The notes under the pieces: generated by a model
Told to the model about the DNA's origin: nothing
The model's input: the letters and a program-made list of their open reading frames with translations, nothing else
The model's database searches: none
Shown: positions 1 to 7,620 of the stretch, in pieces
Layout: every line of letters starts with the position of its first letter
Position numbering within the stretch: position 1 is the first letter of the stretch
NCBI RefSeq assembly: GCF_000176175.1
Contig: NZ_ACZP01000014.1
Span: forward strand, 868,001 to 932,000
Source: Vibrio furnissii CIP 102972
GTDB taxonomy: Bacteria; Pseudomonadota; Gammaproteobacteria; Enterobacterales; Vibrionaceae
DNA: 64,000 nucleotides
Reading direction: 5' to 3'
Program-made: the position numbers and the translations under genes

Positions 1-429
1 AGCGCACTGACCGAGACGCAGCAACTGACCCTGTTTCGCCAACTGAAACAACGGGCTGTGGCGAGTTATCAGCGCAAAATGCATTGGCTACACACTCAGC
101 AGGCGACTTCACCCGTGCTGGCGCATTACCGCCAAATCATAGCGCGTTGGCAAACGGCGCTGAGCAGTGAACACGCGCTCGTTCATCTGTTTCAACTGGA
201 GGCGTTTCGCTCTCACGTGCTCGATATTGAAGACGATCTGCACGGTCAGTCGTGCACGCCGCTGACCCTGAAACGCATCGATTACGTGCTGGATGTGATT
301 GCGAACGATTACTCCAATATCGCGCAACATGGCGGCCTGTTTTATGCCAATCACGGCAAATCAGCCACGCAACTGACGAATGATTATCAACGCAAGCGTG
401 AGCTGGCGCAGCAGTATCAGATTCGTTAG
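1..429 (+). CDS. Hypothetical protein, 5'-truncated by window edge
   Basis: The reading frame is open from the first base and ends at TAG 427-429, so the start lies outside the window; 142 codons are visible. The visible part is hydrophilic, probably helical, and rich in His, Gln and Arg, with no signal peptide, membrane segment or motif I recognise. A GTG at 58 is in frame but lacks a clear ribosome binding site, and the frame continues upstream of it, so it is probably internal. It runs convergently into the LysR gene, with 66 bp between the stops. I cannot assign a function. Confidence 0.6.
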   Translation, partial: SALTETQQLTLFRQLKQRAVASYQRKMHWLHTQQATSPVLAHYRQIIARWQTALSSEHALVHLFQLEAFRSHVLDIEDDLHGQSCTPLTLKRIDYVLDVIANDYSNIAQHGGLFYANHGKSATQLTNDYQRKRELAQQYQIR

Positions 430-495
430 CCCAGCAATTCGTCAACTTGGCGATGGGTTGGTTCAGAGCGCCGTTTGCGCCGCGCAGTCCGTTGA

Positions 496-1422
496 CTAAT
501 CATGGCGGGGCTCATCATGAACGGACTGCAATTTGTGCTGAATCAACGCCGTCATCCAGTCCATCAAAACGCGGACCCGCTTGGCGAGATGTCGGCGATG
601 TGGATAGAGCAGGTACACGGGCAGCGGCTGACAAGTGAAGTTTGCCAGCACTTCAACCAATTGCCCGCTGGCGACCAGCTTACGCACGCCCGATTCTGGC
701 GTTTGAATCAGCCCGATGCCCGCCAAACACGCCGCGGTGTAAGACTCGGCATTGTTGACCGTCAGCGCGCCCGCCATCTCAATGGTGCGCAACCGTTCGC
801 CATCCCAGTATTCCCAACCGTCCGGCTGACCGCCGAGATTTTGCGCGTAGTGCACCAGTTGATGGTGCGATAAGTCATCCGGCGTTTGCGGCTCGCCATG
901 GCGCGCCAGATAGTCGGGGCTGGCATAGGTACGTACCGCCATGTCACACACCTTACGTGCGATCAGCGCTGAATCACTCAACTGCCCGGCACGAACCACA
1001 AAATCAAACCCTTCCCGCACCACATCGACGCGGCGATCAGTGCTGCTCAGTTCCAACTGAACGCCCGGATGCTGCTGCAGAAATTCGGCCAGATGCGGCA
1101 CAACCACGCCTTTTGCCATCCCCGTTGGCATGTCGACCCGAATGCGCCCGCTGAGCTGCTGCTCTGTTTGGACGAATAAAGTATCGAGTTCTTCAAATTC
1201 AGCCAGCAGATCGAGGCAACGCTCATAGTAGGTGCGTCCGTCAGGCGTTAACGACACTTTGCGTGTCGTGCGCTGCAAAAGGCGCGCGCCTGCCTGCGTT
1301 TCAAGCAGTTGGATGTGATTTGAGACGCTGGCTTTCGGCAGCCCTAACTCTTCGGCAGCGCGGCTGAAGCTGGCAAGCTCCGCAACGCGCACAAAGGTGT
1401 GCATGGCAGTCAGGCGATCCAT
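496..1422 (-). CDS. LysR-family transcriptional regulator
   Basis: This 308-residue protein has the normal LysR length. The N-terminal winged helix-turn-helix covers about residues 1-60, starting MDRLTAMHTFVRVAELASFS and containing the family feature of a helix ending in VSNHIQLLE. A periplasmic-binding-like effector domain follows from about residue 90. It is divergent from the short-chain dehydrogenase at 1542, with 119 bp between the two starts, the usual arrangement for a LysR protein that controls its neighbour and itself. The inducer is unknown. The family call is firm; the target gene is inferred from position only. Confidence 0.9.
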   Translation of the reverse strand: MDRLTAMHTFVRVAELASFSRAAEELGLPKASVSNHIQLLETQAGARLLQRTTRKVSLTPDGRTYYERCLDLLAEFEELDTLFVQTEQQLSGRIRVDMPTGMAKGVVVPHLAEFLQQHPGVQLELSSTDRRVDVVREGFDFVVRAGQLSDSALIARKVCDMAVRTYASPDYLARHGEPQTPDDLSHHQLVHYAQNLGGQPDGWEYWDGERLRTIEMAGALTVNNAESYTAACLAGIGLIQTPESGVRKLVASGQLVEVLANFTCQPLPVYLLYPHRRHLAKRVRVLMDWMTALIQHKLQSVHDEPRHD

Positions 1423-1541
1423 GGATGGCTCCTATTGTTCGTGAATGATGAATAGTGTAATCAATTTATCGTTGTTTATCCTACTTATGTTGGCTAATAA
1501 GCTGTATTGACTGTAACCCAACACCAAAAAAGGAAACTCCA

Positions 1542-2300
1542 ATGGATTCTCGTATTGCTTTGATCACCGGTGCCAGCCGTGGGCTGGGCCAAAATGGCGC
1601 GCTGAAACTGGCCAAGCAGGGCGTGGATATTATTCTCACCTACCACAGTCAGGCCGAGCAGGCGCAGCAAGTGGTGGCAGAGATTGAAGCGCTCGGCCGC
1701 AAAGCCGTGGCGATTCAGCTCGATACCGGCAACATCAGCGAATTTGAGCCGTTTGTGGCCGAAGTGAAGCAGGTTTTAGCCACACATTGGCAGCGGGACG
1801 ATTTCGATTTTCTGGTCAACAATGCCGGCATTGGTATGGATGCCAGCCTGACCGACGCCAGCGAAGCGCTGTTTGATCGCCTGTGCAATATTCATTTCAA
1901 AGGTGTGTTTTTCTTGACGCAGGCGCTGGCTCCTTTGCTACGTGATGGTGGTCGTATTCTTAATGTTTCATCCGGCCTGACCCGTTTTGCCATGCCGGGG
2001 AAAGGGGTGTATGCCGCGATGAAAGGAGCGATTGAAGTCTATACCCGTTATCTGGCTAAAGAGCTGGGCAGCCGGGGGATTCGCGTTAACGTTCTCGCGC
2101 CAGGGGCGATTGAAACCGATTTTGGCGGTGGCGCGGTGCGTGATGTGGAGGCGATCAATGCGCATGTGTCGGCCAACACCGCGTTGGGCCGTGCGGGGCT
2201 GCCGGATGACATCGGCGGCGTGATGGCTTCACTGCTGGTCGGCGACACCGGATGGATCCAAGGTCAGCGCATCGAAGCGTCTGGCGGCATGTTCTTATAA
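1542..2300 (+). CDS. SDR-family NAD(P)-dependent oxidoreductase
   Basis: A 252-residue classical short-chain dehydrogenase/reductase. The cofactor glycine motif TGASRGLGQ lies at about residues 9-17, NNAG at about 93-96, the catalytic serine in NVSSG, and the YxxxK pair in YAAMKGA. The C-terminal GQRIEASGG resembles the family-typical GQ.i.vdGG ending. The start is supported by AAGGAAA upstream. It is probably cytoplasmic. The substrate cannot be told; the divergent LysR gene suggests induction by a small molecule. A stem-loop with a short T-run follows at 2323. Confidence 0.9.
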   Translation: MDSRIALITGASRGLGQNGALKLAKQGVDIILTYHSQAEQAQQVVAEIEALGRKAVAIQLDTGNISEFEPFVAEVKQVLATHWQRDDFDFLVNNAGIGMDASLTDASEALFDRLCNIHFKGVFFLTQALAPLLRDGGRILNVSSGLTRFAMPGKGVYAAMKGAIEVYTRYLAKELGSRGIRVNVLAPGAIETDFGGGAVRDVEAINAHVSANTALGRAGLPDDIGGVMASLLVGDTGWIQGQRIEASGGMFL

Positions 2301-2322
2301 GTTTTATCGAGCGTATTGAAAT

Positions 2323-2351
2323 GCCCCGGGCCGTTGGCTCGGGGCGTTTTG
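2323..2351 (+). terminator. Intrinsic terminator after the SDR gene
   Basis: Ten-base stem gccccgggcc (2323-2332) pairs with ggctcggggc (2336-2345) through one G-T wobble and a GTT loop, followed by GTTTTG. It begins 22 bp after the SDR stop. The T-run is short, so efficiency may be moderate. Confidence 0.7.
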
Positions 2352-2456
2352 TTTGCACCGGGCAGCAGGCATGACGACACGTCGCAGCTCTGCCGCTTGA
2401 CTCATGAAACATTCTCAATACAATGCATGTACGTTTTATATATGTATCGTATCATC

Positions 2457-2684
2457 ATGGGCATCGTAAAAATCTCCGATGAGCTGCATGAAGAACTGCG
2501 CAAAGCAAGTTCGGTGATGTCACGCTCAATCAACTCTCAAGCAGAATTCTGGATCAAAATGGGCATGTTGGCGGAATTGCATCCGCAACTCTCTTTCAAT
2601 GAAATCGTGGCGAACTTAATGCAATCGGTGAATGTGTCTGCCACCCACATTGCGGTGACCGCAGAGGCAAATCATGAATCATGA
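2457..2684 (+). CDS. ParD-like antitoxin-family protein
   Basis: A 75-residue protein starting MGIVKISDELHEELRKAS, with the pattern of a ribbon-helix-helix DNA-binding protein of the ParD-like family: a short beta strand (VKIS) followed by two helices. A conserved-looking AEFWIKMGMLAELHP stretch follows at about residues 27-41. Upstream in-frame ATGs exist (for example 2445), but MGIVKIS is the family-like start. It overlaps the start of the methionine aminopeptidase gene by 11 bp. No ParE toxin is adjacent, so it is more likely a regulator coupled to map than half of a toxin-antitoxin pair. No good ribosome binding site is visible. Confidence 0.75.
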   Translation: MGIVKISDELHEELRKASSVMSRSINSQAEFWIKMGMLAELHPQLSFNEIVANLMQSVNVSATHIAVTAEANHES

Positions 2685-3459
2685 CATTCACATCAAATCG
2701 GAAGATGACATTGCATTGATGCGCGAGTCGGGCAGATTACTGGCGCAGGTGTTCAAGATGTTGGACACCTACGTTCAACCGGGCGTGTCGACCATGGACA
2801 TCAACAACACGGTGGAAGCGTTTATTGAACAAGAACTGAACGCACGCCCAGCCAGCAAAGGCCAATACGGCTATGAGTTTGTGCTCAATTCATCGATCAA
2901 CGAAGTGGTGTGCCACGGCGTGCCGAAGGTGACGCAATTTCTCAAACGCGGCGACATCGTCAACCTCGATATCACGCTGGAGAAAAATGGTTTCATCGCC
3001 GATTCGAGCAAAATGTACGTGATGCCAGATGCCTCACCGCTGGCCAAAAAGCTGGTGGACACTACCTACAACGCCATGTGGGAAGGGATTAAATTGGTGA
3101 AACCGGGCGCAAAATTGGGTGATATCGGCCACGCCATTCAGCACTATGCAGAATCTCGCGGTTATAGCGTGGTACGCGAATACTGCGGCCATGGTATTGG
3201 GCGCGAAATGCATGAAGAACCGCAAGTGCTGCATTACGGTTTGCCCAATCGAGGGTTGACGTTGAAAGAAGGGATGACCTTCACGATCGAACCGATGATT
3301 AACCAAGGCACCGCCAAGATCAAAACCAAGAACGATGGGTGGACGGTGATCACGCGCGATAAAAAGCTGTCGGCGCAGTCAGAGCACACGATTTTAGTGA
3401 CTCATACGGGCTATGAAGTGTTGACGCTACGCGATGAGGAACAATTGCCAGAGGCCTAA
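2674..3459 (+). CDS. map: Type I methionine aminopeptidase
   Basis: A 261-residue M24 metallopeptidase that removes initiator methionine from new proteins in the cytoplasm. The metal-binding set is visible: Asp in IVNLDITLE, Asp in FIADSSKMY, His in GHGIGREMHEEP, Glu in FTIEPMI and Glu in SEHTILVT. The length fits type I enzymes without an N-terminal extension. The gene starts inside the end of the ParD-like gene, so the two are translationally coupled. Vibrios usually have another map near rpsB, so this is probably an accessory copy; that copy is outside the window and was not seen. Confidence 0.92.
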   Translation: MNHDIHIKSEDDIALMRESGRLLAQVFKMLDTYVQPGVSTMDINNTVEAFIEQELNARPASKGQYGYEFVLNSSINEVVCHGVPKVTQFLKRGDIVNLDITLEKNGFIADSSKMYVMPDASPLAKKLVDTTYNAMWEGIKLVKPGAKLGDIGHAIQHYAESRGYSVVREYCGHGIGREMHEEPQVLHYGLPNRGLTLKEGMTFTIEPMINQGTAKIKTKNDGWTVITRDKKLSAQSEHTILVTHTGYEVLTLRDEEQLPEA

Positions 3460-3508
3460 AGGGCGTCAGGCCATGCCACATTTGGGGCTGGGCACGGTGT
3501 ATCGACCG

Positions 3509-3940
3509 TCACCGCGCCATGTGCAGAATCGGGAACGGTTTGCCGAGGTCGTCTAAGGGCGATCGGGAGACCACATGAAAGCCCATGTGCTGATAAAACC
3601 CCGTCGCAGCGGGGTTTTGTTCGTTCACATCGACGGCGTTTGCAGCCATGTGTTCCATGGCGTGCAGTAACAACTGTTTGCCGATACCTTGACCACGTGC
3701 TTCATTCAACACAAACAGCATTTCAATCTTGCCCTCGTGCACGCCAATAAAGCCGACAATAGCGCCTACCGCGTTTCTGATGTAGCGCAGCGCGACCGCC
3801 GAAAAGGCGTGTTCAAGAATCAGCGGTTTAAAAAACGCGATGTCATCTTCTGTGATGAAGTCGTGTGTGGCGCGAACGGAATTTTCCCATACCGCTAACA
3901 GTTGCGGATAGTGTTCAGGCCCTGCGGTTTCGATGATCAT
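3509..3940 (-). CDS. GNAT-family N-acetyltransferase
   Basis: A 143-residue protein starting MIIETAGPEHYPQLLAVWE. The acetyl-CoA binding motif A is visible as ARGQGIGKQLLLHAM near residues 84-98, and the C-terminal GFYQHMGFHVVSR is the usual motif B region. The frame could start 11 codons earlier at 3973, but MIIE gives the family-like N-terminus. The substrate is unknown. A strong stem-loop with a T-run on the plus strand lies inside the 3' part of the gene (3595-3621). It is convergent with map. Confidence 0.85.
   Translation of the reverse strand: MIIETAGPEHYPQLLAVWENSVRATHDFITEDDIAFFKPLILEHAFSAVALRYIRNAVGAIVGFIGVHEGKIEMLFVLNEARGQGIGKQLLLHAMEHMAANAVDVNEQNPAATGFYQHMGFHVVSRSPLDDLGKPFPILHMAR
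3595..3621 (+). terminator. Terminator-like hairpin embedded in the GNAT coding sequence
   Basis: aaaaccccg (3595-3603) pairs perfectly with cggggtttt (3610-3618) around a six-base loop and is followed by GTT. On the plus strand it could end the map transcript 136 bp after its stop. The same bases encode NPAATGF of the convergent acetyltransferase on the minus strand. Confidence 0.5.
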
Positions 3941-4035
3941 GGGGCAATCTCTTGGTGCATTCTTTTCGTACATTTTGTTGGTGTATTCTTCTGGTATGAG
4001 GGGCGCTGTTCAACACCATCGTGCGATCCATTTAA

Positions 4036-4067
4036 GGTGCTCTCCATTTACGGTGCTCTCCATTTAC
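4036..4067. repeat. Two exact tandem copies of a 16-bp unit
   Basis: ggtgctctccatttac occurs at 4036-4051 and again at 4052-4067, with a partial copy (ccattta) just before. It lies in the 176-bp gap between the two acetyltransferase genes, upstream of neither start in a typical operator position. Function unknown. Confidence 0.8.
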
Positions 4068-4116
4068 GGCGATATCATTCGCTACGTTTTACGCCGATCA
4101 GGTTGTTTTTCGCGGA

Positions 4117-4644
4117 TCAGGGTGTTTCGCGCCGCAGTGGCTTGGTCAGCAGGTGCTGTTTTTCGGCAAAGCCGGATTGTGCGTAGAAACGGATGGCGCC
4201 ATCGTTGTTTGACCACACGTGCAATTCAAGCGCTGTCGCACCTTGCGCGGCTGCCCAGCTTTCAAATGCTGCCAACAGGTCATCGGCGACGCCTTGTCGG
4301 CGAGCGTGCGGTGACACAATCAACTCGTCGACGTATCCCGTGCAGCGCGACTGTACCCACCGGTGTTCTCGCGTCCGGGTGATTTGACCAAGTAACGCGC
4401 CGACCACGAGGCCTTCGTGTTCGGCCACGAGAAGCTGCTGCCCGGCATCATCGATGATCGCTTGCAACTCTGGTGCTGTCAGCACATCGCTGGTGACGCG
4501 CACGGTCTCCGGCGCCAACGTGGCGTTGTGTTGGTTCTCCGTCACAAAGAGCGCCACCAAGGCGTGCAGATCGTTCACCGTTGCTTCGCGTGTCACGCGA
4601 GGCTTCTGCACGCTTGAGTCCAAAAGCGCAGGCTCAAGAGCCAT
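4117..4644 (-). CDS. GNAT-family N-acetyltransferase
   Basis: A 175-residue acetyltransferase. The acetyl-CoA pyrophosphate loop is visible as SPHARRQGVADDLLAAFE at about residues 109-126, followed by LELHVWSNNDGAIRFYAQSG, which is typical motif B. It is translationally coupled to the upstream HNH protein: the TAA of that gene and the ATG of this one share one base (TAATG at 4642-4646). The substrate is unknown; an amino group on a small molecule or protein is the general family expectation. It is not closely similar to the acetyltransferase at 3509. Confidence 0.87.
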   Translation of the reverse strand: MALEPALLDSSVQKPRVTREATVNDLHALVALFVTENQHNATLAPETVRVTSDVLTAPELQAIIDDAGQQLLVAEHEGLVVGALLGQITRTREHRWVQSRCTGYVDELIVSPHARRQGVADDLLAAFESWAAAQGATALELHVWSNNDGAIRFYAQSGFAEKQHLLTKPLRRETP

Positions 4645-4988
4645 TATTTTTTCATCATCTTGGCTAAGTCTGCAAACGGGTTGTACGTCGCGCCTTGATG
4701 TTCATCTTGGCCGGGCTTAATTTCGCTGCCGTACAAATCATGCTCGAGGTATTTGCTGTGCTCATGATCATGGCAATACAGACACAACAGTTCCCAGTTG
4801 CTGCCATCTTCAGGATTGTTGGTGTGGTCGTGATCTTTGTGGTGAACCGTCAATTCACGCAGGTTGGAATAAACAAATTCTCGTGCACATCGGCCGCATA
4901 CCCAAGGGTAGAGTTTGAGTGCTTTTTCGCGATAACCGGCTTCTTTACGAGCGTAATTGGCACTGGTGCCGTAATGATCTGATGACAT
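4644..4988 (-). CDS. yajD: YajD-like HNH nuclease family protein
   Basis: A 114-residue protein beginning MSSDHYGTSANYARKEAGYR. It has two CxxC pairs (CGRCAREF and CLYCHDHEH) and the HNH core LTVHHKDHDHTNNPEDGSNW, a zinc-stabilised beta-beta-alpha metal nuclease fold. The open frame continues to 5129, but this ATG gives the YajD-like start and length. The stop overlaps the start of the following acetyltransferase by one base, so the pair forms an operon. The biological target of YajD proteins is not established. Confidence 0.82.
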   Translation of the reverse strand: MSSDHYGTSANYARKEAGYREKALKLYPWVCGRCAREFVYSNLRELTVHHKDHDHTNNPEDGSNWELLCLYCHDHEHSKYLEHDLYGSEIKPGQDEHQGATYNPFADLAKMMKK

Positions 4989-5185
4989 GGTTGTCTTCCA
5001 CAAAATAGAGTATGCGCCGATGCTATCACGACAACGAGGCCGGAAACAGTGACCCAGATTCAGTGGGGCGTTGAGTGGGCTGGGATTGAGATGTACGCAG
5101 AGCGTTGCGATCCCGTTCCCCGTTGCCAACGAGCGACAGGGAACGCAATGACCTAATGAGGAAAAAGGAGGCTGAGTGGGCCATT

Positions 5186-6088
5186 TTATTGGTTGGACAA
5201 CCCTGCCAACTGGCGTGTGATCTCGGTTAATGCACTCCAGTCTTTATTACCTAAGCCGTTGGCGTTGGCGGCAATTAAATTCTCTTTTGCGCCTAAAATT
5301 GCTGAAGGTTTCACGCCACAAGCGGTGAACGCGGTATCAAAAATCAATGCGTCTTTCAATCCGGCGCTCAGGTCAAACCCCACAGTGTCAAATTCTCGAT
5401 TTGCTATTTTTTCTGCGTAGCTGCTCATTGCTTCGTTCCCAGCAAAGAACATTTTGGCCACGGCGAGCACTTGTCTTTGATCCAACTGACGTTTCTCAGC
5501 AAAGGTAAAGATTTCGCCCAACATGGCGAGCTGAGCCATTGCCATGTAGTTCACGCATATTTTCATGGCGTTGGCTGAACTTGCCACTGAACCGACCAAG
5601 ACGTGTTTCACGGTATAGGTGTCAATGATGGGTAACACCGCGTCGATCGCAGTCGTATTACCGGCAAGAAACGTAATCAATTGACCCGCAGCAGCGGCGT
5701 CTGGGCGGCCGACGACCGGTGCAGCAATGTAGTGGCACGCGCGTTTTTCATGTCCCGTTTTGAGCGCATCTGCGGTGGTTGGTTGGATGGTTGTCAAGCC
5801 GACATGGATCTTCCCTGCGGTCATGGACTCGAGAATACCATGTTCTCCTTGGCATAAGTCGTTGAGCGATTTGTCATCCAGCACACTGGTGAAAATGATA
5901 TCGGATTGCTCAACGAGTTGTTTGATGCTGCTTGCGACGTTAGCGCCACGTTGCTGGAATGGCTCCGTTTTCGATACGGTTCTGTTGTAAACCGTTAATG
6001 AATATCCTGCTTTTTGAATATTTTCACAGATACCTGAGCCCATTTTACCAAGGCCAATAAAACCAATTTTGAGTGCTGATGTGTTCAT
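5186..6088 (-). CDS. NAD(P)-dependent beta-hydroxyacid dehydrogenase family protein
   Basis: A 300-residue protein of the 3-hydroxyisobutyrate/6-phosphogluconate dehydrogenase superfamily. The Rossmann motif is IGFIGLGKMGSGICENIQKA at the N-terminus with NRT after the second strand, which suggests NADP preference (inference). The C-terminal helical domain carries the catalytic lysine region NAMKICVNYM. The substrate is unknown; imine-reductase-like members also fit this fold. It lies downstream of a Crp/Fnr-type regulator on the same strand, with a perfect dyad at 6154-6167 between them. Confidence 0.85.
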   Translation of the reverse strand: MNTSALKIGFIGLGKMGSGICENIQKAGYSLTVYNRTVSKTEPFQQRGANVASSIKQLVEQSDIIFTSVLDDKSLNDLCQGEHGILESMTAGKIHVGLTTIQPTTADALKTGHEKRACHYIAAPVVGRPDAAAAGQLITFLAGNTTAIDAVLPIIDTYTVKHVLVGSVASSANAMKICVNYMAMAQLAMLGEIFTFAEKRQLDQRQVLAVAKMFFAGNEAMSSYAEKIANREFDTVGFDLSAGLKDALIFDTAFTACGVKPSAILGAKENLIAANANGLGNKDWSALTEITRQLAGLSNQ

Positions 6089-6153
6089 ATGTATTCACCT
6101 ACTAGGGTTTGTCTTTGATGGTGAACACTTTATCGAGCGAGGTGTTTTCAGCC

Positions 6154-6167
6154 TTAACAATTGTTAA
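6154..6167. promoter_or_regulatory. FNR/Crp-type dyad, candidate operator
   Basis: ttaacaattgttaa is a perfect palindrome with a 5-4-5 layout (TTAAC-N4-GTTAA), the same geometry as sites of the Crp/Fnr superfamily. It sits 66 bp upstream of the dehydrogenase start and 4 bp beyond the stop of the Crp/Fnr-type gene. Binding is inferred. Confidence 0.45.
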
Positions 6168-6171
6168 CGAA

Positions 6172-6708
6172 TCACCGACTTTTTGCTTTGATGCGGCTTA
6201 AAGACACAGGGGTGATGCCCAGATACGTGGCGATGTAATGATGAGGAACTTTGTCAAAAATATCGGGTTGCTTGTGGAGTAACTCTTCGTAGCGCTGTTG
6301 GGGGTTGTTTTTGATGCGCGAGATGAACAACGCTTGGTAATGGTAAAGCCGTTCTGTGATGTAATCATCAACGGCTTGCTTGAACGGCGCGTGATCCGCT
6401 AACTGTTGATTGAATTCATGTTTGTTGATGGCGTGCAACCGACATTCGGTAATGGTTTCGATGTTGTATAGCGCTGGAAGGTTGCGTTTGAAGCTATCAA
6501 ACGATGTGACGATGTCGCCTTCAAAAAAGAACTGAAACGTCACATCGTTGCCATGATGGTTAAACCACGATCTCACGCAGCCTTTCTCGATGATGTACAC
6601 CGCATCACAGATGTCTCCCTCGTTAAGAAGGGTTTCTCTCTTTTTGACATGACGGATGTGGCCCACTTGAATCAAATGTGGAAATGTTGAGAAGATTGAA
6701 GAACTCAT
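6172..6708 (-). CDS. Crp/Fnr-family transcriptional regulator
   Basis: A 178-residue protein with an N-terminal cyclic-nucleotide-binding-like beta barrel (LLNEGDICDAVYIIEKGCVR at about residues 27-46) and a short C-terminal helix-turn-helix seen as HYIATYLGITPVSLSRI. The start at 6708 follows GGGGA and is preferred to the ATG at 6732. It lacks the N-terminal cysteine cluster of FNR, so it is not an Fe-S oxygen sensor. This type of short regulator often controls an adjacent enzyme; here that is the beta-hydroxyacid dehydrogenase gene downstream. The ligand is unknown. Confidence 0.85.
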   Translation of the reverse strand: MSSSIFSTFPHLIQVGHIRHVKKRETLLNEGDICDAVYIIEKGCVRSWFNHHGNDVTFQFFFEGDIVTSFDSFKRNLPALYNIETITECRLHAINKHEFNQQLADHAPFKQAVDDYITERLYHYQALFISRIKNNPQQRYEELLHKQPDIFDKVPHHYIATYLGITPVSLSRIKAKSR

Positions 6709-6874
6709 GGTGTTTCCCCAGAACGAGTGCAACGATGTTGTGCAGCGTTCAGACTATCACAGCGTCAATTCCCAAGTCTTCTTCTCTCGGAATCCAGTGC
6801 ACAAATCTAAAGCGGGTTTGCGCGCAGGTCATGCCGCGGGGTGACCTGCGCATTCATTGGGATGTTCGGGAAGA

Positions 6875-6905
6875 GAAAAAAGGATTGGCCGAGCGACCAA
6901 TCCTT
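6875..6905 (-). terminator. Intrinsic terminator of the VOC gene
   Basis: Stem aaggattgg (6880-6888) and ccaatcctt (6897-6905) with an eight-base loop. Read on the minus strand it is followed by TTTTTT. It lies 20 bp past the stop of the VOC gene. Confidence 0.85.
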
Positions 6906-6925
6906 GTGAGCTTGGGAAGGTTAGC

Positions 6926-7411
6926 TTACTCGTAATCAGACGCGTATGTTTCTGCGTAAGTGTGTGAGTAGAGTTCGAACAGGTTGCCGAACGGGTCTTC
7001 CAGATACACCATTTTTGCTTGTTTGTTGTCGTCTTCTGGGTGGTAGCGCATGATGTCCATTCGCACTTTACCGCCAAACGCTTCCACGCGTTGAATGGTG
7101 CCTTCGAAATCATCGGTTTGCAGACAGAAGTGGAAGATGCCGATGCGAGAAAAGTCGACTTGGTGACGTTCTTGGCGTTCTTTCATTTCGAACAGCTCGA
7201 AACCGATGCCATCATTGGTTAGCAGATGCGCGATGTTAAAGCCTTTAAACCCTTCCCCAAAGACTGCGATACACATGCGGCCAATTGCGGTTTCGCGCTC
7301 TTCGGTCACTTGGGTATTGTCCATCACAATGCTCAGCCCCAAGGCTTTTGTGTAGAACTCGACGGCTTTGTTCATGTTGCCAACCATGATGCCCACGTGA
7401 TTCATTTTCAT
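6926..7411 (-). CDS. VOC (glyoxalase/dioxygenase superfamily) protein
   Basis: A 161-residue single VOC protein. It begins MKMNHVGIMVGNMNKAVEFY, with the family's first beta-strand histidine, and a second module carries FHFCLQTDDFEGTIQRVEAF and ends with YLEDPFGNLFELYS, containing the metal-ligand glutamate. The start at 7411 follows GGAGA with a normal spacing; an upstream ATG at 7423 is less likely. Members range from lactoylglutathione lyase to resistance proteins; the substrate cannot be told. An AT-rich region upstream (7424-7540) probably holds its promoter. Confidence 0.85.
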   Translation of the reverse strand: MKMNHVGIMVGNMNKAVEFYTKALGLSIVMDNTQVTEERETAIGRMCIAVFGEGFKGFNIAHLLTNDGIGFELFEMKERQERHQVDFSRIGIFHFCLQTDDFEGTIQRVEAFGGKVRMDIMRYHPEDDNKQAKMVYLEDPFGNLFELYSHTYAETYASDYE

Positions 7412-7620
7412 ACGATTCTCCAAAAATTGAGTTGTTTGTTTCGCTGTTTGTGTCGATGGAGAGAAGTATAGGGAATTGGATTTGAATTAAAAAATTATCA
7501 ATATTTATAAAAATAATAATGTTTTGTTATTGTTTTCTGCCCGTTCGGGACGTCGCGACACCGCCGATGACGTGACTCGTCGAACACCATCGCGGGGTTT
7601 ATCGAGCGAGATGGCATGGC

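Noticed and set aside
2457..2684. Half of a ParDE toxin-antitoxin pair
   Set aside because: The partner gene is a complete methionine aminopeptidase with all metal ligands, not a ParE-type toxin.
4036..4067. CRISPR-like repeat
   Set aside because: Copies are directly adjacent without spacers and no cas genes are present.
3902..4382. Plus-strand frames spanning the gap between acetyltransferase genes
   Set aside because: They overlap the minus-strand acetyltransferases, have no ribosome binding site, and are rich in Arg, Cys and Ser like chance frames.
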